Shown here piece by piece: positions 33,192 through 41,629 of a DNA stretch of 64,000 bases. Where the stretch lies: assembly GCA_012838345.1 (NCBI GenBank), contig DUPK01000016.1, positions 1 through 64,000 on the forward strand, given 5' to 3'. Position numbers and translations under genes: made by a program. The DNA is from Clostridiales bacterium (lineage in GTDB: Bacteria > Bacillota > Clostridia > Oscillospirales > Oscillospiraceae). Position 1 is the stretch's first letter. The number at the start of each line of letters is the position of its first letter. The notes under the pieces are model-generated. The model searched no databases. It saw only the letters and a list, made by a program, of their open reading frames with translations, and was not told the origin of the DNA.

Positions 33192-34007
33192 GTGTTATCC
33201 AAGCCGAAAGTACCGGTTTCCGAAGAGGACAAGAACAAAAGCTATTTCAAATATTATCTACATGAAATGGTTCAGGCGCCGGAGGAGCACTACAGAAAGG
33301 TGCTGGACGGCCCGATTGATCCGAAAAAAGCACTGCCAATCCAGGAGAGAAATCTCCTGTTCGAACCCGGATATTTAGAGGAAGAAATAGGCTACTGCGT
33401 AATGCCCGACGGAACGGGCTACGTGTCAAACCTTGTAAAAATGCCCGGAGTCACCGGCGAGATGTTCGACTGGTGGTTCGCCTGGCACGGCCTTGACGAC
33501 CTGAGGTACACAATTTGGGACAACGAAGACCACTACAAGGTTTCGTCCATGCAGAAAGAGAAGGCAAGAGACCCACTCCTGTCCTACAAAGAGAAGTACT
33601 GGGATACGACCCACCGCGTGTATGAAGACGTTGGAATGGGCCCGGAGACGATTTATATCAACTTCAAAAATCCCGGGAATCTGGGCTTTGACGTTTCCAA
33701 AATAGGGACAAAGGCCTGCTCCACGATAGTCTGCGCCCTGGGTGCCGGGAACCCCCATTCGCCCTTCGGCTCGCCGGGGACTGTCATGTGCCACTTCATC
33801 AGGGAGATAGAGGGCGGTGTAGAGCTGCGCACCCGTTTCTGGATGGGCTGGACCTTCAAAAACGGAAAGCTGATAAAAGGCCTTCCCGACGGTTACCGCT
33901 TCCCAGATGCGCCTCTGAGAGCCCTTAATCTTCACAACATTAAGGAGTTTACAAACCTGGCGGCCCTGCTGCCGAAGATTTTCCCCGAAGAGAAGGACAA
34001 CTTTTAG
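33192..34007 (+). CDS. PhlG/phloretin hydrolase-like C-C hydrolase (DAPG hydrolase family)
   Basis: The 271-residue protein resembles 2,4-diacetylphloroglucinol hydrolase PhlG and phloretin hydrolase, zinc enzymes that cleave the carbon-carbon bond between an acyl group and a phloroglucinol ring. The segment EMFDWWFAWHGLDDLRY (about 90-106) with His99, the acidic stretch HFIREIEGGVELRTRFW (201-217), and a C-terminal His248-x-x-x-Glu252 (HNIKE) fit the family's zinc-binding His/Glu pattern. The start is GTG at 33192 behind GGAAGG. As first gene of the operon it would release phloroglucinol from an acylated or dihydrochalcone precursor. Exact substrate is not determined. Confidence 0.8.
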   Translation: MLSKPKVPVSEEDKNKSYFKYYLHEMVQAPEEHYRKVLDGPIDPKKALPIQERNLLFEPGYLEEEIGYCVMPDGTGYVSNLVKMPGVTGEMFDWWFAWHGLDDLRYTIWDNEDHYKVSSMQKEKARDPLLSYKEKYWDTTHRVYEDVGMGPETIYINFKNPGNLGFDVSKIGTKACSTIVCALGAGNPHSPFGSPGTVMCHFIREIEGGVELRTRFWMGWTFKNGKLIKGLPDGYRFPDAPLRALNLHNIKEFTNLAALLPKIFPEEKDNF

Positions 34008-34021
34008 GAGGGTGAAGGCAA

Positions 34022-34267
34022 GTGATTGATACAAGACATAAGATTATTTTCGACCCCGAAAAATGCGTCGGCTGCCAGCTTTGCTATAAAGCCTGCTTTG
34101 TTGATGTAATCAGGTGGGACAGCGAAAACAAAAAACCGATTTTCAAATACGTTGAAGACTGCGAGCACTGCTACTGGTGCGAGGCCATCTGCAAAAGAGG
34201 CTGCATACGGGTCATCGCCGAATATGAGAGCGAAAGCCTTTTGCAGAACTTCGACTGTTATCGCTAA
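34022..34267 (+). CDS. 2[4Fe-4S] ferredoxin-type electron carrier
   Basis: The 81-residue protein has two cysteine clusters, CVGCQLCYKAC (about 15-25) and CEHCYWCEAICKRGC (48-62), each able to bind a [4Fe-4S] centre. The second has an unusual spacing with an extra cysteine. It starts at GTG 34022 directly after GGAGGG and 14 bases after the hydrolase gene, and is 14 bases before a flavoprotein gene. The tight pairing suggests that it is the electron-transfer subunit of that flavoprotein, as AprB is for AprA. Confidence 0.88.
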   Translation: MIDTRHKIIFDPEKCVGCQLCYKACFVDVIRWDSENKKPIFKYVEDCEHCYWCEAICKRGCIRVIAEYESESLLQNFDCYR

Positions 34268-34281
34268 GGAGGGGGAAATAG

Positions 34282-35961
34282 ATGGATAGCAAGTACGGAC
34301 GTAAAGACCTTAGCACCGACGTTCTGATTGTGGGCGGCGGCATCGCCGGACTCAGTGCCGCGGTTTCAATAAAGGAGCATGACCCGGACTTAAACGTTCT
34401 GGTTGTTGAGAAACAGACCGCCGGCTATTCCGGCAAGGCCAACAAGGGCGGCGGTGTGCTACAGTATTTCGATTTGGAAAGGATTAGGCCCGAAGATTTC
34501 GTAGCCTACCATGTCCACTCCGTGGGCTGCTATTTAGGCGACCAGGAGCTCATGACAAAATACGTCTCCATGAACCATGTTCTGCTCGACAAGCTGGTCG
34601 AATGGGGCGCAAAACTTCCCAAAAACATGGACGGTTCTTACTGCGTCACCCCGACCGGCCCCATGACCGCGATGATAGGCGTCGATTTGGACATCACGCT
34701 TAAAGTGCGCCAGACGGCCGAGAGGAAGGGCGTAAAGTTTATAGACAAAGTGGCTGTTTCAGACCTCATAACCGAGGACGGAAGGGTTACGGGTGCGACG
34801 GGCTTCAGCATCCTTGACGGGACATTCTACACCTTCAGCGCCAAGGCGGTCGTCCTTGCGACCGGAAGCCAGAACTACCGCATAGGCCCGATGTGGAGCA
34901 GCGGAAGGGGCGACGGTATAGCCATGGCCTACCGAGCGGGAGCTCAGCTTCGCAATCCGGAATTCGGCAACTTCGCCCAGCTTGTCAAGGTAAACAGCCA
35001 TTCGGAGTGTGTCTTCGGCGAAAACTACATGTACAACTGCGCCGGCGAGAATATAACGAAGAACTTCCGCTTCTTCCCCGAGGCTGATATAAGCAGCAGC
35101 GCGGTCGCCGAGTGGTTCCTGCAGATGTCCGCCGCGAGGGGGCCGATTACGCTCAGGTTGGATGAGGACAGGAGCAACAACGCGCTCATGTCGCTCTGGG
35201 ACCGCCCCTTCGGAAAGCAGTTCTGGAAGCTTAACCACAGCCGCGCCGCCGAGGTGGACGTTGACAACGAAGTCTGTCCGATGTTCATAGGCGAGCAGTC
35301 CCCGGTCAGGGTCGACCACGACATGATGACGACGATTAAGGGCTTGTACGCGATTGGCGATGTCAGCTACTGCGGCTCGGCGGCCCCCGGTGCCGTTCCC
35401 GCGCCTCCCGGACGTAACCGCGGCTCGGGCATACTCAACGCCGTGTTTGCCGGCGTGGTCTGCGCCGAGAGCACCTGCAAGACGGCAAGGTCCAATGAGC
35501 TTGTGCCGCTTGACGAAAAGAAGGTTGAGGCGAGCGCCGAGCGCGTATACGCGCCGCTAAGCCGCGAGACCGGCTGCACGGCTAAGGACGTCATCCGCCT
35601 GATTCAGAGAGCTGTCGGGCCCGTGGAGCAGTCGGTATACATGAGCGCGCACCGCATAGCGATAGCCTTGAAGTATGTGAACAAGGCGAAAGAGCTAGCC
35701 AAGACCTTGAAGGCCGTTGACTTCCACGACCTTATTGCCTGTCACGAGGCCGAGGCCATGGTGCTCTGCGCCGAGATGCAGTTTAGGGCCTCCGACATGC
35801 GCAAGGAGTCGAGAGGCTGGTTCCTGCGCGAAGACTACCCCGATATGGACAACAAGGGCTGGCTCAAGTGGATTATTGTCCAGAACAGGGACGGGGATAT
35901 GGTGTTCAGCACCGAGGATGTGCCCTACAAGAAGTGGAAGGTGCAGCCATACATAGATTAG
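34282..35961 (+). CDS. Fumarate reductase/AprA-like FAD flavoprotein
   Basis: The 559-residue protein has an N-terminal FAD-binding Rossmann motif (VLIVGGGIAGLSAAV, about 14-28) and the fumarate reductase/succinate dehydrogenase/AprA layout. A second FAD contact appears as LYAIGDVSYCGSAAPG near residue 355, and the C-terminal helical domain ends in RKESRGWFLREDYPDMD, typical of these flavoproteins. Paired with the ferredoxin gene it would reduce or oxidise a substrate using low-potential electrons. Within an aromatic pathway it could reduce an enoate or chalcone-type double bond before the hydrolase acts (inference). No membrane anchor subunit is encoded, so the complex should be soluble. Confidence 0.85.
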   Translation: MDSKYGRKDLSTDVLIVGGGIAGLSAAVSIKEHDPDLNVLVVEKQTAGYSGKANKGGGVLQYFDLERIRPEDFVAYHVHSVGCYLGDQELMTKYVSMNHVLLDKLVEWGAKLPKNMDGSYCVTPTGPMTAMIGVDLDITLKVRQTAERKGVKFIDKVAVSDLITEDGRVTGATGFSILDGTFYTFSAKAVVLATGSQNYRIGPMWSSGRGDGIAMAYRAGAQLRNPEFGNFAQLVKVNSHSECVFGENYMYNCAGENITKNFRFFPEADISSSAVAEWFLQMSAARGPITLRLDEDRSNNALMSLWDRPFGKQFWKLNHSRAAEVDVDNEVCPMFIGEQSPVRVDHDMMTTIKGLYAIGDVSYCGSAAPGAVPAPPGRNRGSGILNAVFAGVVCAESTCKTARSNELVPLDEKKVEASAERVYAPLSRETGCTAKDVIRLIQRAVGPVEQSVYMSAHRIAIALKYVNKAKELAKTLKAVDFHDLIACHEAEAMVLCAEMQFRASDMRKESRGWFLREDYPDMDNKGWLKWIIVQNRDGDMVFSTEDVPYKKWKVQPYID

Positions 35962-35998
35962 CCTGCGCTCAACATTAAGACAGGAAAGGTGGTTGACT

Positions 35999-36346
35999 AT
36001 GGTAAAGCGCACTTTGGAAGAGCTCAAACCCTACGATGCCCCGGGCCATTTTAAAATGACGGCGATGAGAATTCACGGCAAAGAGGAGACCGGCGCCGAG
36101 AAATTCTGGGTAGGACTTTCCACCTTTCTCCCGGGCGGCGGAGCCGAATACGCGTACGAGGACAACCCGCTGGAGAAGTTCTACTACGTACTTGAAGGTG
36201 AGATTACGGTAACAGACAAGGCCGGCAAGGAGTATGTCGTCCACGCGGGGGAATCGATTTCCTTTGCCCCGTACGAGGGACGCAGCCTCATAAACAACAC
36301 GAACAGGCCGGCGGTTATGCTTGTCGTGATAAATTATCCGGATTGA
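35999..36346 (+). CDS. Cupin-domain protein
   Basis: The 115-residue single-domain cupin contains the core [20 protein letters not shown], followed by [19 protein letters not shown]. The HxH and later His metal ligands of classical cupins are replaced (EYAY in the first motif), so a metal-dependent activity is doubtful and a binding or isomerase role is possible. I start at ATG 35999 because GGTGG precedes it by seven bases; the TTG at 35993 has no site. It sits between the flavoprotein and SDR genes of the operon. Confidence 0.8.
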   Translation: MVKRTLEELKPYDAPGHFKMTAMRIHGKEETGAEKFWVGLSTFLPGGGAEYAYEDNPLEKFYYVLEGEITVTDKAGKEYVVHAGESISFAPYEGRSLINNTNRPAVMLVVINYPD

Positions 36347-36356
36347 GGTTGAGACT

Positions 36357-37148
36357 ATGATTAGAGTGGATAAGGATTTTGCACTTAATATGTTCAGCAT
36401 CTCCGGCAAGGTTGCAATCGTGACCGGCGCCACCGGCGCTTTGGGTGGCGCGGTAGCCAAGGCCTACGGCTACCAGGGCGCGAAGGTCGTGATGACAGCC
36501 CGGAATCTTGCAAAGCTTAAGGAGCTTGAGCAGGAGTTTAAGGCAGAGGGCATAGACTGCGCCATTTTTGCGGCTGACCCCGCCGTTACCGAGGATGTAA
36601 TAAAGCTTGTGGACTTTGCGGTCGCGACATATGGCGAAGTGAACATCCTCGCCGTCTGCCACGGCTACAACAATCCCAAGAGCATTCTGGAGCAGAGCGT
36701 CGAGGACTGGCAGAAAATCATGGATGCGGACCTGAAGAGCGTCTACATAGTCTGCAAGGCCGTCGCCGAGCAGATGGTAAGGCAGAACAAGGGCGGCAAG
36801 ATAGTCGTGACCTCCTCCGCCCGCAGCAAAATGGGCATGAAGAACTACACGGGCTACTGCGCCTCGAAGGGCGGCTGCGATCTGATGATTCAGTCCATGG
36901 CCTGCGACCTTGCCCCGCACCATATAAACGTCAACACAATAAACCCGACCGTTTTCCGCTCCGACCTTACCGAATGGATGTTTGACCCCGAGTCGGCGGT
37001 CTACCAGAATTTCCTGAAGCGCCTTCCGATAGGGCGGCTCGGAGAAGTCCAGGACTTTATCGGCCTTGCGACCTTCCTCGCTTCCCCCGCCTCGGACTTT
37101 TTGACCGGCGGCAACTACGACGCGACGGGCGGCTACTGGAGCAACTGA
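36357..37148 (+). CDS. SDR-family oxidoreductase, candidate phloroglucinol reductase
   Basis: The 263-residue short-chain dehydrogenase has a nucleotide-binding TGATGALG motif (about 23-30), a catalytic Ser in [11 protein letters not shown] and the YxxxK pair in [13 protein letters not shown] reductases of this size reduce quinone-like or keto groups with NAD(P)H. In the anaerobic phloroglucinol route an NADPH-dependent SDR (phloroglucinol reductase) forms dihydrophloroglucinol. The company of a cyclase, a hydroxyacyl-type dehydrogenase and a beta-keto acid cleavage enzyme makes this role likely, but it rests on context. It is separated by one base from the next gene, so the two are translationally coupled. 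Confidence 0.82.
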   Translation: MIRVDKDFALNMFSISGKVAIVTGATGALGGAVAKAYGYQGAKVVMTARNLAKLKELEQEFKAEGIDCAIFAADPAVTEDVIKLVDFAVATYGEVNILAVCHGYNNPKSILEQSVEDWQKIMDADLKSVYIVCKAVAEQMVRQNKGGKIVVTSSARSKMGMKNYTGYCASKGGCDLMIQSMACDLAPHHINVNTINPTVFRSDLTEWMFDPESAVYQNFLKRLPIGRLGEVQDFIGLATFLASPASDFLTGGNYDATGGYWSN

Positions 37149-37149
37149 T

Positions 37150-38085
37150 ATGAGAGAGATAAAAAACGTTGTGGTCGTGGGCGCGGGCATGATGGGCAAC
37201 GCAATTGCACAGGTGTTCGCCTCGGACCCCGGCTTAAATGTAATCCTGAAGACCCGCGCCCTGAAGGAGGACCGCTATAAGCCGATTGAGGAGAACCTCG
37301 ACATCATGATTGCCCGGGGCGCCGCGACGGAGCAGGAAAAGAAGGAGATATTAGCGCGAATCCGCTTTGTCACGGACGAGGCCGAGGCCTATACGGAGGC
37401 CGATTTTGTCATCGAGTGCTATCCGGAAGTCATGGAAATGAAGCAGGAGCTCTTTGCAAGCATTGAAAACTACTGCCGGGACGACTGCATACTCGCGACG
37501 AACACCTCGGTTATGAGCGTGACGGAAATCTCGGAGAAATGCAGGCGCCGTGAGCGAGTTGTGGGCACACACTTCTGGAATCCGGGACACCTGATTCCGC
37601 TCGTCGAGGTAGTAAAGTCGGATTTCACGAGCGAAGAGGTCATGCAGGCCACGATGGAGCTTCTGACACGCGTCGGGAAAAAGCCCATATACTGCAAAAA
37701 GGACGTGCCGGGCTTCGTGGCCAACAGGCTTCAGCACGCGCTCTGGCGCGAAGCCTTCTACATGGTGGAAAACGGCATAGCCGACCCCGCCACTGTGGAC
37801 GCCGCCTGTAAATACGGCCCGGGCCTGCGCTGGCCGGTCATGGGCCCGATGGAAAACTCGGATTTGGTCGGTATTGAGCTTAGCTACAACATCCACAAGT
37901 ATATCCTAAAGCACCTTGCCGACAACCATGAGCCCTCGCCGCTGCTTGAGGAGATGCTAAAGCGCGGAGACCTCGGCTTTAAAACCGGCAAGGGCTGGCA
38001 GGAGTGGACGCCCGAGCAGATGAAGGCCTCTGCCGACGGCCTTAAGGAATACCTCATAGATTACGCGGCGAAGCACAAGGCGTAA
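37150..38085 (+). CDS. 3-Hydroxyacyl-CoA dehydrogenase-family protein, candidate 3-hydroxy-5-oxohexanoate dehydrogenase
   Basis: The 311-residue protein has the NAD-binding motif VVVGAGMMGNAIAQVFA (about 7-23) and the family's catalytic His region GTHFWNPGHLIPLVEVV (about 138-154). The C-terminal helical dimerisation domain ends in DLGFKTGKGWQEW. Members oxidise 3-hydroxy acids or their CoA esters with NAD. In the phloroglucinol route an enzyme of this superfamily oxidises (S)-3-hydroxy-5-oxohexanoate to triacetate. Its place between the SDR and cyclase genes supports that role; a 3-hydroxybutyryl-CoA dehydrogenase is the alternative. Confidence 0.85.
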   Translation: MREIKNVVVVGAGMMGNAIAQVFASDPGLNVILKTRALKEDRYKPIEENLDIMIARGAATEQEKKEILARIRFVTDEAEAYTEADFVIECYPEVMEMKQELFASIENYCRDDCILATNTSVMSVTEISEKCRRRERVVGTHFWNPGHLIPLVEVVKSDFTSEEVMQATMELLTRVGKKPIYCKKDVPGFVANRLQHALWREAFYMVENGIADPATVDAACKYGPGLRWPVMGPMENSDLVGIELSYNIHKYILKHLADNHEPSPLLEEMLKRGDLGFKTGKGWQEWTPEQMKASADGLKEYLIDYAAKHKA

Positions 38086-38130
38086 CTCCCTGCAAAAATA
38101 CCATCAAATATCAAACAAGGAGTGAAAACA

Positions 38131-39141
38131 ATGGGAAAAAAGGTTTTTGTCGACTTGACCCACCCGTTCGGCGCTGAGATTCCCCGCTGGCCGTATTTTG
38201 ACAAGCCTTTAATCGACAATACGCACACCATGGCAAAGGGCGGCGTGCTCACCCAGAAGATTACCTGCACGATGCACACCGGAACGCACTGCGACGCCCC
38301 CCGCCACGTTATGGAATACGAGTTTGACGGAAGACGCGCGCGCTATACACACGAGATGCCCATAGACGCATACACCGGCGAAGCGGTCTGCCTGCCTATC
38401 GACATCGAGCCCTGGGGACTTATTCTCCCCGAGCACCTGGAAGCCGCCTGCGAAAAGGTCGGAATCAAGCCGTCGGAGCTTGAGGGCATGGTACTCTGCC
38501 TTAACACCGGAATGCACCGGCTGTTTGACGACAGCAAGGCATATTATCACTATGCCAGCGGCACCGGAGTTGAAGCCGGCAAATGGTTTGTCAAACACAA
38601 GGTAAAATGCGTGGCCATGGACTCTCAGGCCCTTGACCACCCGTTGCACACCGCTATGGGCAACAACGGCATGACCCGGATGAACCTGCTGGGCGCAACC
38701 GGCATACCCATCACCGAGGAATATAAGATGCTCTTCGGCGAGGAGGCATATGCCGAGTTTGACAAGTTTGAATATATCCGTATTCACGGCGAGAAGGCAT
38801 ATTATGAGAAATTCGGCCTGCTTGAGGACTTCGGCAACTGGGGCACCTGGGAGCCCTGCCACAAGCTCATGCTTGGCCACGGCATCGTAGGCGTTGAGAA
38901 CCTGGGCGGAGACCTGGACAAGGTAAGCGGCAAGCGCTTTAAATTCTACTGCTTCCCCCTGCGCTGGTATATGGGCGACGGTTCGATGGCCCGCTGCGTT
39001 GCCGAAATCGACGAGGACGAGCTAAACGATGTTCCGGACCGCATCTACGAGTATGGCGGGACCGGCTATGCCGACGAAACCGGTGGCGGCGGCAGCGGAA
39101 TCGAGTATATGCAGCGCCTGTTCAGCCGAAAGAAAAAGTAA
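38131..39141 (+). CDS. Cyclase-family metal-dependent hydrolase, candidate dihydrophloroglucinol cyclohydrolase
   Basis: The 336-residue protein belongs to the cyclase/kynurenine-formamidase-like family, recognised by the metal-binding HTGTHCDAPRH at about residues 47-57 and a later MDSQALDHPLH segment. The family includes enzymes that hydrolyse ring C-C or amide bonds. In anaerobic phloroglucinol breakdown a member opens dihydrophloroglucinol to 3-hydroxy-5-oxohexanoate. I start at ATG 38131, eight bases after AAGGAG; the GTG at 38122 overlaps that site. It is longer than kynurenine formamidase (about 210 residues), consistent with a distinct subgroup. Confidence 0.85.
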   Translation: MGKKVFVDLTHPFGAEIPRWPYFDKPLIDNTHTMAKGGVLTQKITCTMHTGTHCDAPRHVMEYEFDGRRARYTHEMPIDAYTGEAVCLPIDIEPWGLILPEHLEAACEKVGIKPSELEGMVLCLNTGMHRLFDDSKAYYHYASGTGVEAGKWFVKHKVKCVAMDSQALDHPLHTAMGNNGMTRMNLLGATGIPITEEYKMLFGEEAYAEFDKFEYIRIHGEKAYYEKFGLLEDFGNWGTWEPCHKLMLGHGIVGVENLGGDLDKVSGKRFKFYCFPLRWYMGDGSMARCVAEIDEDELNDVPDRIYEYGGTGYADETGGGGSGIEYMQRLFSRKKK

Positions 39142-39184
39142 TTTAATATAACCGAAGCAGTATCGGGAAAGGAGCACCAATAAA

Positions 39185-40033
39185 ATGAGTGACCTCTCAA
39201 AAAAGAGAATAATCACCGTTGCCACCACGGGCGCCTGGCCGACAAAGGAGAATAACCCCAACGTCCCGATAGAGCCGGCCGAGATAGCCGAAGAGGTCTA
39301 CAACTGCTGGAAAGAGGGCGCCGCCATCGCTCACATCCATTGCCGCAACGATGAGGGAAAAGCGGCGATGGTGTTCGAGAAGTTTGAGGAGGTTGTGCGC
39401 CTCATCCGCGCCAAAAAGGACTGCGACATTATACTTAACCTCACCACCTCGGGCGGCGTCAATCTCCGCGAGGAGGACAGGATAAAGCCGTTCTACGAGC
39501 TTCAGCCGGAGCTCGCCTCCTACGACTGCGGAACGATGAACTGGCAGCACACAACCGTGTTTGAGAACAACCCGAAGTTCCTAGAAAAGCTCGGGACCCT
39601 CATGCAGGAGAGGGGCGTAAAGCCCGAAATCGAGGTCTTTGACCCGGGTATGATTTACAACGCGGGATACCTCGTGAAAAAGGGCTTCCTAAAGCCCCCG
39701 CTGCACTTCCAGTTCTGTATGGGCGTCCCCGGCGGAATCGGCGCCTCGACCAAGAACCTCGTTTTCATGAAGGAGATTATGGAAGAGGTGGCCCCGGGCT
39801 CAACATGGTCCGCTTTCGGCATAGGAGCGAGCGCGATGGAGATATTGTACGCGACTGTCGCCATGGGCGGACACGTCCGCGTGGGGATGGAGGACAATGT
39901 CTACTACAAAAAGGGCGTCCTTGCCGAGAGCAACATGCAGTTTGTCGCCCGCGCAAAACGGGTAATAGAGGAGTTCGGATGCGAGGTTGCAAGCCCGGAC
40001 GAGGCGAGGATGATTCTCGGCCTCAAAAAATAG
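39185..40033 (+). CDS. Beta-keto acid cleavage enzyme (BKACE/DUF849), candidate triacetate acetoacetate-lyase
   Basis: The 282-residue TIM-barrel protein has the BKACE zinc and active-site motifs AAIAHIHCRND (about 45-55) and IEVFDPGM (near 148-155). BKACE enzymes condense a beta-keto acid with acetyl-CoA to give acetoacetate and a new CoA ester. Applied to triacetate (3,5-dioxohexanoate) this yields acetoacetate and acetoacetyl-CoA, the last specific step of the phloroglucinol route. The 3-keto-5-aminohexanoate cleavage enzyme of lysine fermentation (Kce) is the alternative, but no other lysine-fermentation genes are present. Confidence 0.88.
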   Translation: MSDLSKKRIITVATTGAWPTKENNPNVPIEPAEIAEEVYNCWKEGAAIAHIHCRNDEGKAAMVFEKFEEVVRLIRAKKDCDIILNLTTSGGVNLREEDRIKPFYELQPELASYDCGTMNWQHTTVFENNPKFLEKLGTLMQERGVKPEIEVFDPGMIYNAGYLVKKGFLKPPLHFQFCMGVPGGIGASTKNLVFMKEIMEEVAPGSTWSAFGIGASAMEILYATVAMGGHVRVGMEDNVYYKKGVLAESNMQFVARAKRVIEEFGCEVASPDEARMILGLKK

Positions 40034-40056
40034 ATGATTGGTCCCAAAACCATAGA

Positions 40057-40098
40057 TTTAGAAGAAGCGGCATCTTTTCAGATGCCACTTCTTCTAAA
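40057..40098 (+). other. Intergenic hairpin before the CoA-transferase genes
   Basis: An 18-base stem with one mismatch (TTTAGAAGAAGCGGCATC and its complement, six-base loop) without a T-run divides the operon into an upstream pathway part and the CoA-transferase genes. It may be a processing or stability element rather than a terminator. Confidence 0.6.
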
Positions 40099-40196
40099 TG
40101 GCTGAGCAGCCAGACGAAAGCGAGATGTTGCTGATTCCTAAAATTAAATAATTCAAAGGTTCGCACAGGCGAGCACTAATTTGCAGGAGGATATTG

Positions 40197-40883
40197 ATGT
40201 CCAAAATTATTTCTGTAAAAGAGGCTGTTGCCATGATTCCTGACGGAGCCAGCATCATGGTAGGCGGCTTTATGGGTTGTGGCAACCCGCATAGAATCAT
40301 TGATGAGTTATCAAAAAGCGGAAAGGGCAACTTCAAACTTATCTGCAACGACGGCGCCCAGCCCGGCGGACCTATGGGTGAAGAGCACTACGGGGTGGCC
40401 AAACTCATACACAACCGCCAGGTTAAGCATCTTGTGGCGACACACGTCGGCTTAAACCCCGAGGTCGGACAGCAGATGAACGAAGGCACATTGAAAGTAG
40501 ACCTTATCCCGCAGGGCTCGTTTGCGGAAATGATACGGGCCGGCGGGTCGGGTCTCGGCGGTGTTCTGACGCCTACCGGCGTAGGTACGATTATTGAAGA
40601 GCTGAAGGATTACGTCCACTCCGTTCAGGAGATTGACGGGAAGAAATTCTTGCTTATGAAACCGCTTCGCGCCGATTTCGCCCTGATTAGCGGGTATAGG
40701 GTCGACAAGCTGGGCAATGTCTGGTACAAGGGCTCGACCAGCAATTTCGGACTTATGATGGCCACCGCTGCGAACGTGGTGATTGTCGAGGCCGACAATA
40801 TCGTGGAAGTCGGCGAAATTGAGCCAGAAAACGTCAGAACCCCCGGGATTTTTGTGGATTACATAGTGGACGGGGGTGCTTAA
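40197..40883 (+). CDS. Acetate/acetoacetate-type CoA transferase, subunit A
   Basis: The 228-residue protein is a family I CoA-transferase alpha subunit, with VAMIPDGASIMVGGFMGCGN at the N-terminus (the substrate-binding glycine motif) and GSGLGGVLTPTGVGT near residue 120. With subunit B it would move CoA between acetyl- or butyryl-CoA and acetoacetate in the cytosol. ATG 40197 sits six bases after AGGAGG. Downstream of a BKACE gene it would activate the acetoacetate produced. Confidence 0.92.
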   Translation: MSKIISVKEAVAMIPDGASIMVGGFMGCGNPHRIIDELSKSGKGNFKLICNDGAQPGGPMGEEHYGVAKLIHNRQVKHLVATHVGLNPEVGQQMNEGTLKVDLIPQGSFAEMIRAGGSGLGGVLTPTGVGTIIEELKDYVHSVQEIDGKKFLLMKPLRADFALISGYRVDKLGNVWYKGSTSNFGLMMATAANVVIVEADNIVEVGEIEPENVRTPGIFVDYIVDGGA

Positions 40884-40886
40884 ACG

Positions 40887-41543
40887 ATGGATAGAGAGTA
40901 TATTAAAAACTTTATAATTGCCCGCGCCGCCAAGGAAATCAGGGACGGCGACATCGTAAACCTGGGGATAGGAATGCCGACTATGCTGCCTAAGTTCCTC
41001 CCGGAGAACGTGAAAGTCACCGTTCAGGCCGAAAACGGGCTGTTGGGGGTTATACCCTGCACGAAGGAGACTTACGACCCGATTTACAAGGTTGACGCAG
41101 GGGCAACACCCGTCACGGTAGCGCCGGGCGGCTGCTTTTTCGACTCCTGCACCTCCTTCGGGATGATAAGGGGAGGACACATTGACGTCACGATTTTGGG
41201 CGCGCTGGAAGTCGACGAGCAGGGTAACCTTTCAAACTGGATTATCCCCGGGAAAAAGCTGCCCGGCATGGGCGGGGCTATGGATCTGGTGGTGGGGGCC
41301 AAAAAAGTCATAGTTACGATGGAGCACACCCAGAAGGGGCAGCCCAAGATACTGAAGAAATGCAGGCTGCCGCTGACAGCTCTAAACTGCGTGAACCTGA
41401 TTATTACGGAGATGTGCGTGATAGAGGTCACCGATAAGGGTTTGAAACTCATTGAGATTAACCCAGAGTTTACGGCCGAGCAGGTACAGGAAGCCACGGA
41501 AGCTACACTCATAATCTCCGATGAGCTTAAGCCGATGGCCTGA
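40887..41543 (+). CDS. Acetate/acetoacetate-type CoA transferase, subunit B
   Basis: The 218-residue beta subunit carries VNLGIGMPTMLP and VQAENGLLGV (about 48-57), whose glutamate is the catalytic residue that forms the CoA thioester intermediate in this family. It begins three bases after subunit A, so the two are translationally coupled. Together they form the AtoDA-like enzyme that completes conversion of phloroglucinol carbon to acetoacetyl-CoA. Confidence 0.93.
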   Translation: MDREYIKNFIIARAAKEIRDGDIVNLGIGMPTMLPKFLPENVKVTVQAENGLLGVIPCTKETYDPIYKVDAGATPVTVAPGGCFFDSCTSFGMIRGGHIDVTILGALEVDEQGNLSNWIIPGKKLPGMGGAMDLVVGAKKVIVTMEHTQKGQPKILKKCRLPLTALNCVNLIITEMCVIEVTDKGLKLIEINPEFTAEQVQEATEATLIISDELKPMA

Positions 41544-41629
41544 AAAGCGGCATTTTAAATACCCGGCAAACTTATAAATCTTAAACATGTAATAAGCAGA
41601 ATCCAAATTCTTTTTAGGAGACATAACAT

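Noticed and set aside
39185..40033. Lysine fermentation (Kce) interpretation of the BKACE gene
   Set aside because: No Kdd, Kal, KamA or KamDE genes are nearby, whereas the adjacent cyclase and dehydrogenase genes fit the phloroglucinol route.
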